Origin: Acarospora socialis
Lineage: Eukaryota > Ascomycota > Lecanoromycetes > Acarosporales > Acarosporaceae
Direction of reading: 5' to 3'
NCBI GenBank assembly: GCA_025617375.2
Contig: JAMYGW020000009.1
Coordinates: 1,605,081-1,669,080 of the forward strand
Length of the DNA stretch: 64,000 nt
Below the pieces are notes generated by a model. That model was not told the origin of the DNA and made no database searches. It worked only from the letters and a program-made list of their open reading frames with translations. Within the stretch, counting starts at the first letter, position 1. Each line of letters begins with the position of its first letter. Below are positions 1 through 9,282 of this stretch, piece by piece. A program made the translations under genes and the position numbers.

Positions 1-221
1 TGTCGGTTCACGAGTAGCAGAGGTGTAGTGGTGATCTGAACGGGGAGGGCACAATTGATGGGCCAGTTCCCTAGATCTACAGATAAACGTTGCTGGTCCA
101 CAAGCATCTTATGGTATTCGAGGTCTTCCTCCGTCTGAGGCGGAAGAAGCTCGTTGTCGAGGACGTGCGCGTATATGAGATCGCGAAGCTCGCGGGGGAG
201 GTCCAGCAGGTAGGTAGCCAT
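1..221 (-). CDS. 2EXR/F-box-like protein, N-terminal part (runs off the window)
   Basis: The complementary strand opens with ATG at 221 and stays open for 73 codons to the window edge. The N-terminus contains LLDLPRELRDLIYAHVL, and the visible part ends in TPLLLVNR. This combination (LPxELRxxIY, then a short gap, then LLxVNRQ) is the hallmark of the 2EXR/F-box-like N-terminal domains that are very common in dothideomycete hypothetical proteins. Such proteins are usually 200-400 residues and of unknown function; some may be adaptors of SCF ubiquitin ligases, but that is family-level inference only. The 3' end is cut by the window, so no length or intron statement is possible. Confidence 0.7.
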   Translation of the reverse strand, partial: MATYLLDLPRELRDLIYAHVLDNELLPPQTEEDLEYHKMLVDQQRLSVDLGNWPINCALPVQITTTPLLLVNR

Positions 222-837
222 CACTGATCTTGGCTTCTCTTCAAGGCGCGAGGATAGCAGAGGACGGTGCATGACACGAGAAAACAGTCTCGTGTACGGT
301 ATCGCGGCGCGGTGCAAGGAGACGCCCCGACTTTGTAGGTCTGCAAAGCTCGACATACACCAAGCTGGCTGTCAGGGACTGAAGAGGAATGGTAAAAGCC
401 TGCATGTGGAAAGAACTCAGATGAACAACCCCTCTTGGTCCATGACCAATACATCTATCATTTCACAGACCACATTGAAGACGCAGTGATCAAGTGGCAG
501 GATAGTTGAACGGTAGGTTGTTGGTTAGGACTAATACTGTATATGTTATGTTCCTAGGGTTTGGAACGTGTCGAAGTCTTAAATTCTCTTCGGAAGGTAT
601 GATGCATAGCGATTACATGCCTGCGAACCTCATCTCATCTACCGTATGAGACCAGGCAGCGATTATTCTAGCCCTTAAGTGTCCAGCAGTCCTAGATGCT
701 GCGGTTCCGTACAGCACAGTAACCTTATTAGACCGTCACCACGCAACCCCCACATCCAGGCGGGGGGCTATACCTAGTCAGCATACCCCACACCCTAACC
801 GGGTCGATACTCGTACAACAAGCCAGGAGTCGTCACA
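222..837. other. Intergenic, divergent promoter region
   Basis: This spacer lies between the divergent 2EXR-like gene and the dephospho-CoA kinase gene. The short open frames here have no family resemblance. No tRNA or repeat was seen. Confidence 0.5.
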
Positions 838-1665
838 ATGCTCCTCATCGGCCTAACCGGCTCCATCGCAACCGGCAAATCGACCGTCTCCGCCCTCCTC
901 TCCCAACCCCCATACCACCTCCCCATCATCGACGCCGACTTGCTCGCCCGCAAAGTCCTCGAGCCCGGCACGCCCGGCTACCGGCGCATCGTCGCGCACT
1001 TCGGCCCCACAACCCCGGACCTGCTCGTGCTCGCCACCGGTGTCGGCGGAGGCGAGCACGGCCCCAATGGCCAAGGCCGCCCGCTCAACCGGCCCGCGCT
1101 CGGCCGGCGCGTCTTCGGCGACGACCCCGCCACCAAGCGCGACCGCGCCGTCCTGAACGCCATTGTGCACCCCGCCGTGCGCTGGGAGATGTGCAAGGCC
1201 GTGCTGCGCTACTACGTGCGGGGCTGCTGGGCCGTGGTGCTGGATATCCCGCTGCTGTTCGAGTCCCGTCTCGATCGGTTCTGCGGCGTGGTCATGGTGG
1301 TTGCGGTGAGGGATCCGGGGATTCAGATGGAGAGGTTGCGGGCTAGGGATCCGCATTTGTCGGAGGAGGATGCGAGGAATCGGGTGGGGAGTCAGGGCGA
1401 TGTGAGGGAGAAGGCGAGGAGGGCGGAGATGAGGGGGGGCAAGGCGGGGGTGGTGGTTTGGAATGATGGGGGGAAGGAGGATTTGGAGAGGGAGGTGGGG
1501 AGGGTTATGAGAGAGGTGGAGCAGAGGCATCCGAGGTGGTGGGCTTGGCTGCTGTTGTTGGTGCCTCCGTTGGGTGGTCTGGTGGCGCTGAGGAGTCTTG
1601 TGAACTCCTGGCTGATGGCCAGACGGTGGGAGGCAATGAAGCTACAAGAGAAGGCGAAGCTGTAA
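838..1665 (+). CDS. CAB5: Dephospho-CoA kinase
   Basis: Intronless, 275 residues. It catalyses the last step of coenzyme A synthesis: ATP phosphorylates the 3'-OH of dephospho-CoA. The N-terminus is a textbook P-loop, GLTGSIATGKST (residues 5-16). IIDADLLARKVLEPGTPGY (30-48) is the conserved substrate-side motif, HPAVR (111-115) and LDIPLLFESRLD (135-146) are the other CoaE signatures, and LRARD (167-171) with the following helix fits the lid. A hydrophobic stretch at 235-253 (WAWLLLLVPPLGGLVAL) is a probable C-terminal membrane anchor, as in fungal CAB5 proteins, which are placed at mitochondria or ER/lipid membranes. An insertion rich in glycine (about 66-82) is not part of the bacterial core. 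The first ATG places the P-loop at the usual distance, so the start is secure. Confidence 0.93.
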   Translation: MLLIGLTGSIATGKSTVSALLSQPPYHLPIIDADLLARKVLEPGTPGYRRIVAHFGPTTPDLLVLATGVGGGEHGPNGQGRPLNRPALGRRVFGDDPATKRDRAVLNAIVHPAVRWEMCKAVLRYYVRGCWAVVLDIPLLFESRLDRFCGVVMVVAVRDPGIQMERLRARDPHLSEEDARNRVGSQGDVREKARRAEMRGGKAGVVVWNDGGKEDLEREVGRVMREVEQRHPRWWAWLLLLVPPLGGLVALRSLVNSWLMARRWEAMKLQEKAKL

Positions 1666-2219
1666 AGTATACGTCGCAAATCGTTCCGAGAGAGCCCCTG
1701 TTCTTACCGCGAGGTGATCTATACCTGCGTGCCTGGGTGGTTCTTGCTCCGCGGTCGTCTTTATAACCGCAAGAGAAAAGAGAAGGTCATCAGGATGCGA
1801 AAGCAGAACCGCCTGTACTCTCTGAACTATGGCCTGCGGAGAAATCCCGAGTCTAAGAGTACCTGGCTTGTTCAGGCTCGTTAGGCTCTCCTGTACACTA
1901 ATACGGTCAACCTCCTCGTACTGCCTCCCTGCCCTAGGGCTCAGAATCAAATGGGTGGGGTTCATGACCTGGGCCAACTTGAGCACCCAGAAGCGATTGG
2001 ATAGTTCTAGTACAATAGAGATATATCTCGAGCGGCCACTACCTTCATTGGATAGTCATCACATGATGGTGGACACTAAGGTAGTCCCAATGCAAGGGAA
2101 GGAAGCCGGACATAGCTTCCTTCGAGATAGAAGTAGCAACCCGGTTGTCGGATTGAATCGACTTCTACAGAGAAAGCCCGATGTGAACATTCATGTAGGA
2201 ACCCCACATCTTCCTTACC
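1666..2219. other. Intergenic
   Basis: No supported gene on either strand. Short overlapping frames lack family motifs. Confidence 0.4.
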
Positions 2220-3695
2220 ATGCTCCGGGTTGGTGCTGGGAATTACCACAGCAAAGGGATTGATCCCTCGGCACCCATGTGTGTTATCACGCTTAGGGTC
2301 TTTGCCTCGAAACCAGGGACACCACATCACAACCATGTAACAGCCCCACAACCTGGCAATACTCCACTGATAGAGATCAATGTTCCTCAAGGCACAGAGA
2401 AAGTCGCCCTACCGGACCGATATACTCGACAAGCACAGACTCTGGAAGACGTCCCTTCTGGGAGTACTCCCAAACAATGGAATCCTCCGCCTGCCATACC
2501 CGTTGTTGCAGCATCCGTACCAGAGTCGATCCCAGCTGCACCTCCACTAGACCCTAAAGGAACCGAATCAACAAGTCGTCGCAGCTCAATTCGGAGAGCG
2601 GCTCAGCAACCAAGTTCGAACGGCTCTCGTTCATCAAAGAAAGTGCACTTTTCTATCTCCAACTCCGAAGATTCACTCGATTTGCCGGATTCAGAATTCT
2701 CGCTTCCCAATCCACCTCCGCCCGCTGCGCTCCCGTCAGATTCAAATGCAATGGCGATAGGAGAGAAGCCTCCAGCGTATGCTCCACCTTCTGGAGAGCA
2801 TGATGAAGAGGAGACAGAGAGTGACTTTTCAAGCGACATTGATGATGGAGAGATGGTCCAACAAGCTTTCATGAGAGAGCCTCAAGGAGATAACGACCAC
2901 CTGTACCGGATGGATTGGGGCGATCTTGATAGCGATTCGGGAAGCGCAGTGGACGGATCCGAGCCTGCCCTCTCAGTTCCCTTCAAACACGCCGTTACTT
3001 CCAGACCTTCTTTCGCGCAGCCTCTCGTGAGTAACGATGATGTTAAGAGCTCCACGCCATCCGGTCACTCTACGCATCCGAAGGCTGGCGAACAACCAAA
3101 AAATGTAACCAGCCACCCGGGGACCATCTCTGTTCCAGCTGAACAACAGCCAGCATCATCAATTCAACAGCCAATGCACCCTGGCGACTGGGAGAACGAC
3201 AGCGTGGTAGGGAGCACAATCGACGACAGCGTACCTGCGATCCGCGCTCCACTCAGATCTTACATAGCGGGTAACAAAAGACCTATCAGCTTGCACTCAG
3301 CGAAATTTCCAATTACCACTGATGGCGCATCAGACAACGCTCCGCAGGGTGTCAAAAAACAGGACAGGGTGTCCATTATTGGTCACGCAACTGTCAATGC
3401 GCCATCCAAATCGCCTACTCACGCTGCAGTGGGCTCACCTCAGACTCAACCCAGTCCGATCGCTGTTCACCGAAGGAGAATGCGCCAAACACATGACGTT
3501 GGATTAGACGGGATCATTGAAGACAATGGTGATGGCAACGCCAAGGGACAGTTCCATCGTGATGCACAAGAGCTTTCCCCGCGTTCGTCGCAACAAATCA
3601 CCCGTGAGGTGCACTATGACCGTCGAACCGGGACCATCTCTTATGAAGGGTGGCGGGATGGTTATGCGTACGTCACTAGAGTCAGAGGATCTTGA
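2220..3695 (+). CDS. Hypothetical low-complexity protein
   Basis: One 491-codon frame without introns. The protein is rich in Ser, Pro, Asp and Glu, and looks largely disordered. It has an acidic patch around residues 195-210 (HDEEETESDFSSDIDDGE), Ser/Arg-rich stretches (SRRSSIRRAAQQPSSNGSRS) and a short, more ordered C-terminus with REVHYDRRTGTISYEGWRDG. I do not recognise a domain. The frame is far longer than chance at this composition, and codon usage resembles the neighbours, so a real gene is likely. The start is the first ATG after an in-frame TAG at 2196-2198. An upstream exon joined by splicing is possible, because the first 30 residues look less natural than the rest. Confidence 0.6.
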   Translation: MLRVGAGNYHSKGIDPSAPMCVITLRVFASKPGTPHHNHVTAPQPGNTPLIEINVPQGTEKVALPDRYTRQAQTLEDVPSGSTPKQWNPPPAIPVVAASVPESIPAAPPLDPKGTESTSRRSSIRRAAQQPSSNGSRSSKKVHFSISNSEDSLDLPDSEFSLPNPPPPAALPSDSNAMAIGEKPPAYAPPSGEHDEEETESDFSSDIDDGEMVQQAFMREPQGDNDHLYRMDWGDLDSDSGSAVDGSEPALSVPFKHAVTSRPSFAQPLVSNDDVKSSTPSGHSTHPKAGEQPKNVTSHPGTISVPAEQQPASSIQQPMHPGDWENDSVVGSTIDDSVPAIRAPLRSYIAGNKRPISLHSAKFPITTDGASDNAPQGVKKQDRVSIIGHATVNAPSKSPTHAAVGSPQTQPSPIAVHRRRMRQTHDVGLDGIIEDNGDGNAKGQFHRDAQELSPRSSQQITREVHYDRRTGTISYEGWRDGYAYVTRVRGS

Positions 3696-4025
3696 GTCGT
3701 TTCTAAGACGCCATGGACCATTCAAAATAGCCCACTGCGGAAGAGGATGCACGAGGTTTCTTGTTTCGGCAGGAACAGAGGAACTGCATAATAAATGCCC
3801 GCCTAATGTATCCAGAGCATGCTTCATGACTTGCATTCTCAAAGGTCTGGAGGAGGTTTGACCGCCGCTAGAAGCAATATCATCTACCCCGATAGGCGCC
3901 ACATCACAGTTGAGCCAGGACAAGAGAAACAGTCACGGTGAATGGACAGGGAAGTCACAGTCAGAAAGTGAAAAACACTTATCGTTGCCATTGCTATGGT
4001 TATTTGCGCGAACCTGCATCGATTA
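3696..4025. other. Intergenic between convergent genes
   Basis: Spacer between the hypothetical gene (+) and MPP6 (-), presumably holding both 3' UTRs. Nothing else was seen. Confidence 0.5.
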
Positions 4026-5109
4026 TCACAAAGCTCTCGACTTCTTCGGCTGATCACCTCCACTGAAACCGTCCTTCTTTCTCTTCTCCTTCCGCTTGGG
4101 TTGCGGACACTCGTTCTTCCTATGGCCTTTACCGCCGCAATTGAAACACTCAACGTTCTGATTCATCGCATTGCCACCGTTTGAGATAGAACCGAGCTTG
4201 TTGAGCTTCACCTCTTTGCTCTTCCGCTTCTCGGCCAGTCGCGCCGCTTCGGCTTTGGCGGCCCTCCTTTGCGCCTTGCGCTCAGCTTTTGCGCGCTGAG
4301 TAGCTTCCTCTCTGGATGCTCGGATTAGTTCGTTTGTCTCTGTGGGATCATCTTCGTCGCCGTCTGCATTATTAGCGCTTCCGGAGTCGTCATCTTCAGA
4401 TGAAGAGGAGGCTTCGTCGTTTCCGTTCAGTCGCTTCTAGAGCAGGATAGACATCAGCACAAAAACATAGAACCATATAATATAAGGAAACACGCTTTAT
4501 TCAACAACCCGGAATTTCACTGACCTCCAAAGCCCGATTGAACCTCCCAAAACTCCTCCGACCCACCACAGCAGCAGGCCTAAAACTGCCCTCGTCTTGA
4601 TCCGCAGACACAGACTCATGATCCAACCCCGAGTAACTAGCACTCATGACCCGTAAAGCCGCACCCCCGTTTCCCAGTCCATTCCCCAAAGCCCCATCCA
4701 CCCCGTCCCTCTCCTCCGGCCGAAAGCTCAGAAACCACTTCGTCTCCCCCGCCTCCGCCGCCTGGCGCTCCAGCGCCTCCTCACGCTTCGCCTCTTCAGC
4801 CGCGACAGCGGCCTGGACGGCGCGCAGGTCTGCGCTTGCCGGTTCAGCTCTAGAAGGGGAAGCATCGGCGTCGAGCTTCTGACGTTTCGGTGAGGGTTCG
4901 TCAGGAGTTGTGGGTGTGGGCGAGGACGCGGAGGCGGAGGCTGCAGCTCGTTGCATGAACTGCGTGGTGTGGAGGGTTGGGTTAGTGAGTTGAGGCGGGC
5001 AGTCTGGGGGGACAATGGGGGGTTGGGAGACGCAACGCACCTTCATGGTTAAGAGACGAGAGGACATGGATTTGGGCGGTCTCGTGGTTGGGGGTGTTGT
5101 GGTGGCCAT
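4026..5109 (-). CDS. MPP6: M-phase phosphoprotein 6 homologue, nuclear exosome cofactor, with C-terminal zinc knuckle
   Basis: Three exons on the complementary strand: 5109-5041, 4959-4525 and 4436-4026, with introns of 81 and 88 bp (GTGCGT..CAG and GTCAGT..TAG). The spliced protein is 304 residues. MSSRLLTMK joined by splicing to FMQRAA is the family's N-terminal signature; ETKWFLSF (exon 2) and GRRSFGRFN (end of exon 2) are the other two conserved blocks. MPP6 binds RNA and tethers the Mtr4 helicase to the Rrp6-containing nuclear exosome. Exon 3 adds an acidic Ser/Asp tract, a long basic helix and one CCHC zinc knuckle, CFNCGGKGHRKNEC (about residues 265-278), ending in a Lys-rich tail. The knuckle is unlike human MPP6 and recalls Air1/2 of TRAMP. 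The first ATG was chosen; a start at the inner MSSRLL Met (residue 15) is possible. Confidence 0.85.
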
Positions 5110-5373
5110 CTTGGATAGTAGGGCGGACGTCGTGTTCTTTCTAGGTCGGAGTTCACCATGCGTAGTGGACGGGCAGTTACTGTCCAGTGATGAAGATTTG
5201 CGGGTTTAGGTTGAGGGTTGAAGAGTGTGGTGTTTATGCCCTCTACGGAGCGAAGAAGCAAGGATCGGAGTTTACCGAGCGCCGCCGACCGAGCTGTGTC
5301 CTTGCCTATCAACTTCACCTCACCTCCCACGCCCACCGCAGCCCAATCCGCAACCCGCAACCCATAACCCACA
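5110..5373. promoter_or_regulatory. Shared divergent promoter of MPP6 and NDUFS6
   Basis: Only 264 bp separate the two start codons, so both genes must draw on this spacer or on overlapping 5' UTRs. A C/A-rich pyrimidine tract directly precedes the NDUFS6 start. No specific factor site is claimed. Confidence 0.55.
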
Positions 5374-6247
5374 ATGCTCTCCACCACCCGCACCCTCCTT
5401 CCCGCCCTCTCCCGCTCCACCACCATCCCCCTCCTCCGGGGCCTCCGTCTCTACTCGACCGCGAACCGCACCTCCGACCGCATCCCAACCAACGACCCCA
5501 ACCCACCACCGCCCGCCCAAAACGTCTCCGAATCCAACGCCATCCCCACCACCGCGGCTGGCAACTTCGATGCCCCGCTTCAGGAATACCCCGAGGACGC
5601 GGAGCGCCAGCGGCGGATGCAGGCGCCGAATCGCGCGCGGCCGTGGTCGCGAAGTCAGGCGGAGCGGGCGCAGGCGATGAGTGGGCCGAGGTTCGAGCAG
5701 ACGATTATGGAGTTGCAGGTACGCTTCTCCGCCACTGCATTGGGGAGGTTTCTCGGTGGGATGGGCGAGGGGCCAAGATGGGTGGAGTAGGGGAGGGCTT
5801 GTGGAGGGGACTGTCGGTGCTAACTTAGGCGGTGGATTCTAGCCACAACCGTGGGCGGCGATCGAATTGATCCATAAACAACCCGTGCGGTGGATGAAAG
5901 AGGCCAAGGCTTCGTGCGATGGCGGGGGCGGGGCGTTGGGCCATCCGAAGATCTTCATCAATCTCGATAAGCCGCAGATCTGTTGGTGCACGTATTGTGG
6001 ACTTCCCTTTGTAGGTCTCCCCTTTGTCGTTTGAACCATGGATCGGATGCCTTGTTGCGGGGTTGGGAAGCGTTGTGGAGGTTGTGAATATGCAGAGCTG
6101 ACGGACTTTCCGTGGCAGGCGCACGAACATCATAGGAAGTTACTGGAATCTCAGCCGTCCACTTCCTTCCCACTCGACCCCGTCGGCGATGCGGCGGAGG
6201 TCAACGAGTCACAACGCGTGTCGGATGAGGCGTTTGGTCATCGTTGA
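5374..6247 (+). CDS. Complex I zinc-binding subunit, NDUFS6 (13 kDa) family, mitochondrial
   Basis: Three exons, 5374-5718, 5843-6010 and 6119-6247, all phase 0, with introns of 124 and 108 bp (GTACGC..TAG, GTAGGT..CAG). The product is 213 residues. The N-terminus is a typical mitochondrial presequence (MLSTTRTLLPALSRSTTIP, rich in Arg/Ser/Thr, no acids). The second exon carries the diagnostic block GHPKIFINLDKPQICWCTYC followed by GLPF, the zf-CHCC (NDUFS6-type) zinc site; AHEHHRK follows in exon 3. In complex I this subunit sits at the matrix arm and binds zinc late in assembly. Fungal members are longer than the roughly 120-residue animal protein because of the presequence and linker. The N-terminal half is low complexity and is probably partly removed on import. 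Confidence 0.88.
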
Positions 6248-6566
6248 CCTTGGCTTGGTTGAGTATTCAAAGGATTTGAGATGTCGTTTTACCTCTTGGC
6301 AGGTGGCAGCGCATGTAAATAGCACTTGATTCAAGAGAGGATTTGTGCCCCTATCGCAGAATTATAGAACCGACATGATATCTAGCAAAAACGTATCGAC
6401 AGTATTTGGGCGGTTTTGTCTTGTATTCGTGCTGAGCACACCCCTCTTCTCAACTCATCTCAGTGCCCTCATGTAGTATGGCCAACATACCACCACCTGA
6501 ACCAAAAACATAGCCGGCCCCCATCCGCCCTAATCCGCATCCTTTCTCCCTCTCGCATATTGTCCT
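6248..6566. other. Intergenic between convergent genes
   Basis: 3' flanks of the NDUFS6-family gene and the YjbQ-family gene. No gene or repeat was seen. Confidence 0.5.
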
Positions 6567-7193
6567 TCACATCTTCTCCCCCTGAATCGTAGCCACAACC
6601 TTCCGCTCATGCCTCGCGGCCCTAAACTCCAAATACCATATCCCCTGCCACGTGCCCGTCGCCAACTTCCCATCCTTGATCGGAACCGACACGCTCGCCC
6701 CGATAAGCGCCGCCTTGATATGTGCCTGGTCCCCACTTTCATCAGCAAAACACCCTCCTCCACCACCGCAAAAATCCCTCTCCACTCCTCGCTCCCCAAC
6801 ATCCGGACAAGACCAGCGCACTCAACCCCCCGTCCAACACGGCGCAAAGCCACAAAAAACAGAGTGTGACCAAGCAGAGTCGAGAAAAAGTAGGAGATGA
6901 CGAACCGGCATATCGTCCCTCCCCTCCGCCGCATGCCGATACAACCCCTTCCCCATCCCCTTCCTCCCCTCATCCTCCGGCACGATCCGATCCAACGCAT
7001 CGCTCATATCGGCCCGCACATCCTCGTCCCAATTCTCATTCAGGCTCAGCGCGCAACTCGTATGCTGCACGAACAGATGCAGCAACCCCACTTTCACCGT
7101 CTTCAGTTCCGGAAGGCCGGACTCGATGTGTGACGTTACGAGGTAGGAGCCTCGCGACGAGGGTGGGAGGAGGAGGGTGCGTTGGAGCCACAT
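6567..7193 (-). CDS. YjbQ/UPF0047 family protein
   Basis: Two exons on the complementary strand, 7193-6906 and 6725-6567, joined across a 180-bp GTTCGT..CAG intron in phase 0; 148 residues, the usual family size. The full signature is present: a start MWLQRTLLLPPSSRGSYLVT, then FVQHTSCALSLNENWDEDVR, YRHAAEGRDDMP joined to AHIKAALIGASV across the intron, and GTWQGIWYLEFR near the end. Bacterial YjbQ has weak thiamine-phosphate synthase activity; the cellular role of the fungal proteins is not settled. The frame stays open upstream to an ATG at 7577. That extension would add 128 residues containing a hydrophobic segment, but it is Ser/Thr/Pro-rich and unlike the family, so I start at the conserved Met. 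Confidence 0.85.
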
Positions 7194-7955
7194 TGTTGGA
7201 GTCGTACTTGGAGGTTGTGCGGGGGGTGGGGGACAGTGGTTTTGGTGGAGGGGTGAGGGTGTGGATGTGGGGGTGAGGAATGGACGGAAGGGCAGTTTGA
7301 GCAGGGAGATGAAGAGGGCCGGGTAGAAGGCTGGGATGAAGATTGCGAGGAAGAGGAGGGTTGTCGTTGTGGAGATGGTGGTTGTGTGTGTGGTGGGCAT
7401 TAATGTTAAGTTGGGTGTGGGTTGCGGCGAGGGCAGGGAGAGGTGGGGCGACGTCATTGTTAGCCGGGTGCTGGTTGTGGGTTTCTTATCTGGTGCGTTT
7501 ATTTTGCCTCGTCGCTGTGAATTAGAGAGGGTTCCTAGAGAAGGCCTTATCGTTGCAGGTATCACTTCTGTTATCATTGTCTGGTACAGTTGACACAGTC
7601 AGTTGTTTTGGGGTGAGGTTGTGTTGCAAATGGAGGACATTAGGTTGATGCCGCAAACTCGATTGCTGAAGCTAGCTATTGCTCTACGAGGCAACAGGAT
7701 GACAGCTATGTGCAGTAATAACTGTAGAGCAGAGTAAGGGCAAGAGCAAGAGCAAGTTCCACCTCCTCGTCCGAACACGTTTCAGCTCCAGGGAAGCAGA
7801 AGTCCACGCAGTACGAGAAGCTCATCGAAAGCTATCCTGTCCCACCTTCAGATGATAGCACAAGATGTAAGCCCGAGTCGTCAGGATAGCTAGAAACATC
7901 AGCAAAAGCATGTAATCGCCGTCGCGCTGTGACTTACTCTCCGTCTAACCTCATC
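7194..7955. other. Intergenic, with an open N-terminal extension frame of the YjbQ gene
   Basis: Between 7194 and 7577 the complementary strand is open in frame with the YjbQ gene and would encode a Thr/Pro-rich segment and a possible membrane helix. Whether it is 5' UTR or a leader cannot be decided from sequence alone. From 7578 to 7955 nothing was seen. Confidence 0.4.
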
Positions 7956-8513
7956 TTACTGCTTCTCCTGACGGATAAAGTAAGGATACCCTCCCGGCTG
8001 CGCGTACTGCCAGAACCCAGGCTGAAGATTCTCCATGATATCGTTCGTGTTCCGCAGCGTGTAGCTGCCGTCCAGCTCGCGACACCACCACTGCTGCGAC
8101 GCGCTCGGCTTGTACGGGACCAGCGGAACGGGCTTGGTAACGCCAGTCTTCTGCGCGATGGCGATGTTCTCGGCGTCGACTTGAGCTTTGCTCGCGCCGT
8201 GCCAGTGGTGGTGAGTGTAGTGCTCGGTGGCGACAGGGGCTGGAGCTTGAACCGCGGCGGCTTGCGGAGGGTGGTAGGTCAGTTGAGGTTGTTGGACGTA
8301 CTGAGCCTGGTGAGGTTTGTTAGCAAGTTTGGTTTTGAAAAATTTGCTGGTGAGATGGAAGCAGACATGGTGGTAGTGAGGTGCGGCAGTGCTGTCGTTG
8401 CGATGATAGCGCTGCGTTGAAGGGACATAGGTGTAGATGTGTGGCTTCTGCGGAGCAGGGCTGGGCTGAGGAGCAACAGCAGCTTGCGGTGGCACGTAGG
8501 TGTAGATGTTCAT
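7956..8513 (-). CDS. Conserved-looking small hypothetical protein
   Basis: Intronless as read, 185 residues on the complementary strand. The first half is Pro/Gln/Tyr/His-rich with a repeated IYTYVP motif (residues 3-8 and 26-31). The C-terminal third is compositionally normal and looks folded: QQWWCRELDGSYTLRNTNDI followed by MENLQPGFWQYAQ and GGYPYFIRQ. I remember similar W-rich C-termini in small dothideomycete proteins but cannot name a family. The region encoding residues about 35-75 is less convincing and could hide an intron. No signal peptide is visible. Confidence 0.6.
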   Translation of the reverse strand: MNIYTYVPPQAAVAPQPSPAPQKPHIYTYVPSTQRYHRNDSTAAPHYHHVCFHLTSKFFKTKLANKPHQAQYVQQPQLTYHPPQAAAVQAPAPVATEHYTHHHWHGASKAQVDAENIAIAQKTGVTKPVPLVPYKPSASQQWWCRELDGSYTLRNTNDIMENLQPGFWQYAQPGGYPYFIRQEKQ

Positions 8514-9282
8514 GATGACTTAAGGATTGGGTAGGATGATGAGGAGTTGTTGTGCAATCTCAGGTTGGGATGATTAGATTCGAAATCAGTTGTGGTCAAG
8601 TGATGATGTGAGGCTCGTTCGTGACGAAAAAAGTTGTTGACGAGGAGAAGAGAACTCTTCATACGGAGGGATGAAAACAGTATACAACATGCATGTGACT
8701 CACAGGATAAAACGCAGCCCCCTCAGGTACAAGGACCCACTCAGTCTTTTCGTCCTCCTTTTTCTCTTCCTTTCTCTTTTCTTTCGGAGGATCCTCTAGC
8801 CAGACATCTGCAAAGGGCCAGCAACCACAGCACATCTTGTCTGTAGTGGAAGGGATATGAATTGTTGAATTGGCAAATTGGTGTTCGATGCAAAGAGCAG
8901 ATCTGGAAAGAGCACCCTAGAGCAAAGATTGCCGGAGAGGACAAGGAAATGGCAGAGGAGGTGGGGCATCGACGAGGAAGTGAATGGCAACGGTTGCTCA
9001 CAGGGCTGGCATGTGACCATGCCATTGGCCTGTACGACGTGACAGTAGAGTTGTTCAAGTACAACATATAGTGAAGACTTTGGATCATTTAGCTGATAGA
9101 GAATGAAAAACGTCATCACACAATAAGCACTGAATATGTCAGGAATATTTTATCTGTCAAGAAACATGTATATGGCCTGTAGATGTCGCGCAACCCAACC
9201 ACCACTTACCTCAAGGTGAGAGAGATAACCAACTTTCCATGGTAATATATACAAGATCGGTAGAAATAGATGGCTCGGATAT
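8514..9282. other. Intergenic
   Basis: Upstream of the small hypothetical gene and downstream of the DNAJC11-like gene. No gene or RNA was supported. Confidence 0.45.

Noticed and set aside
853-1530. 225-codon open frame antisense to dephospho-CoA kinase
   Set aside because: His/Pro/Leu-rich shadow of a GC-rich gene with strong codon bias; no family likeness.
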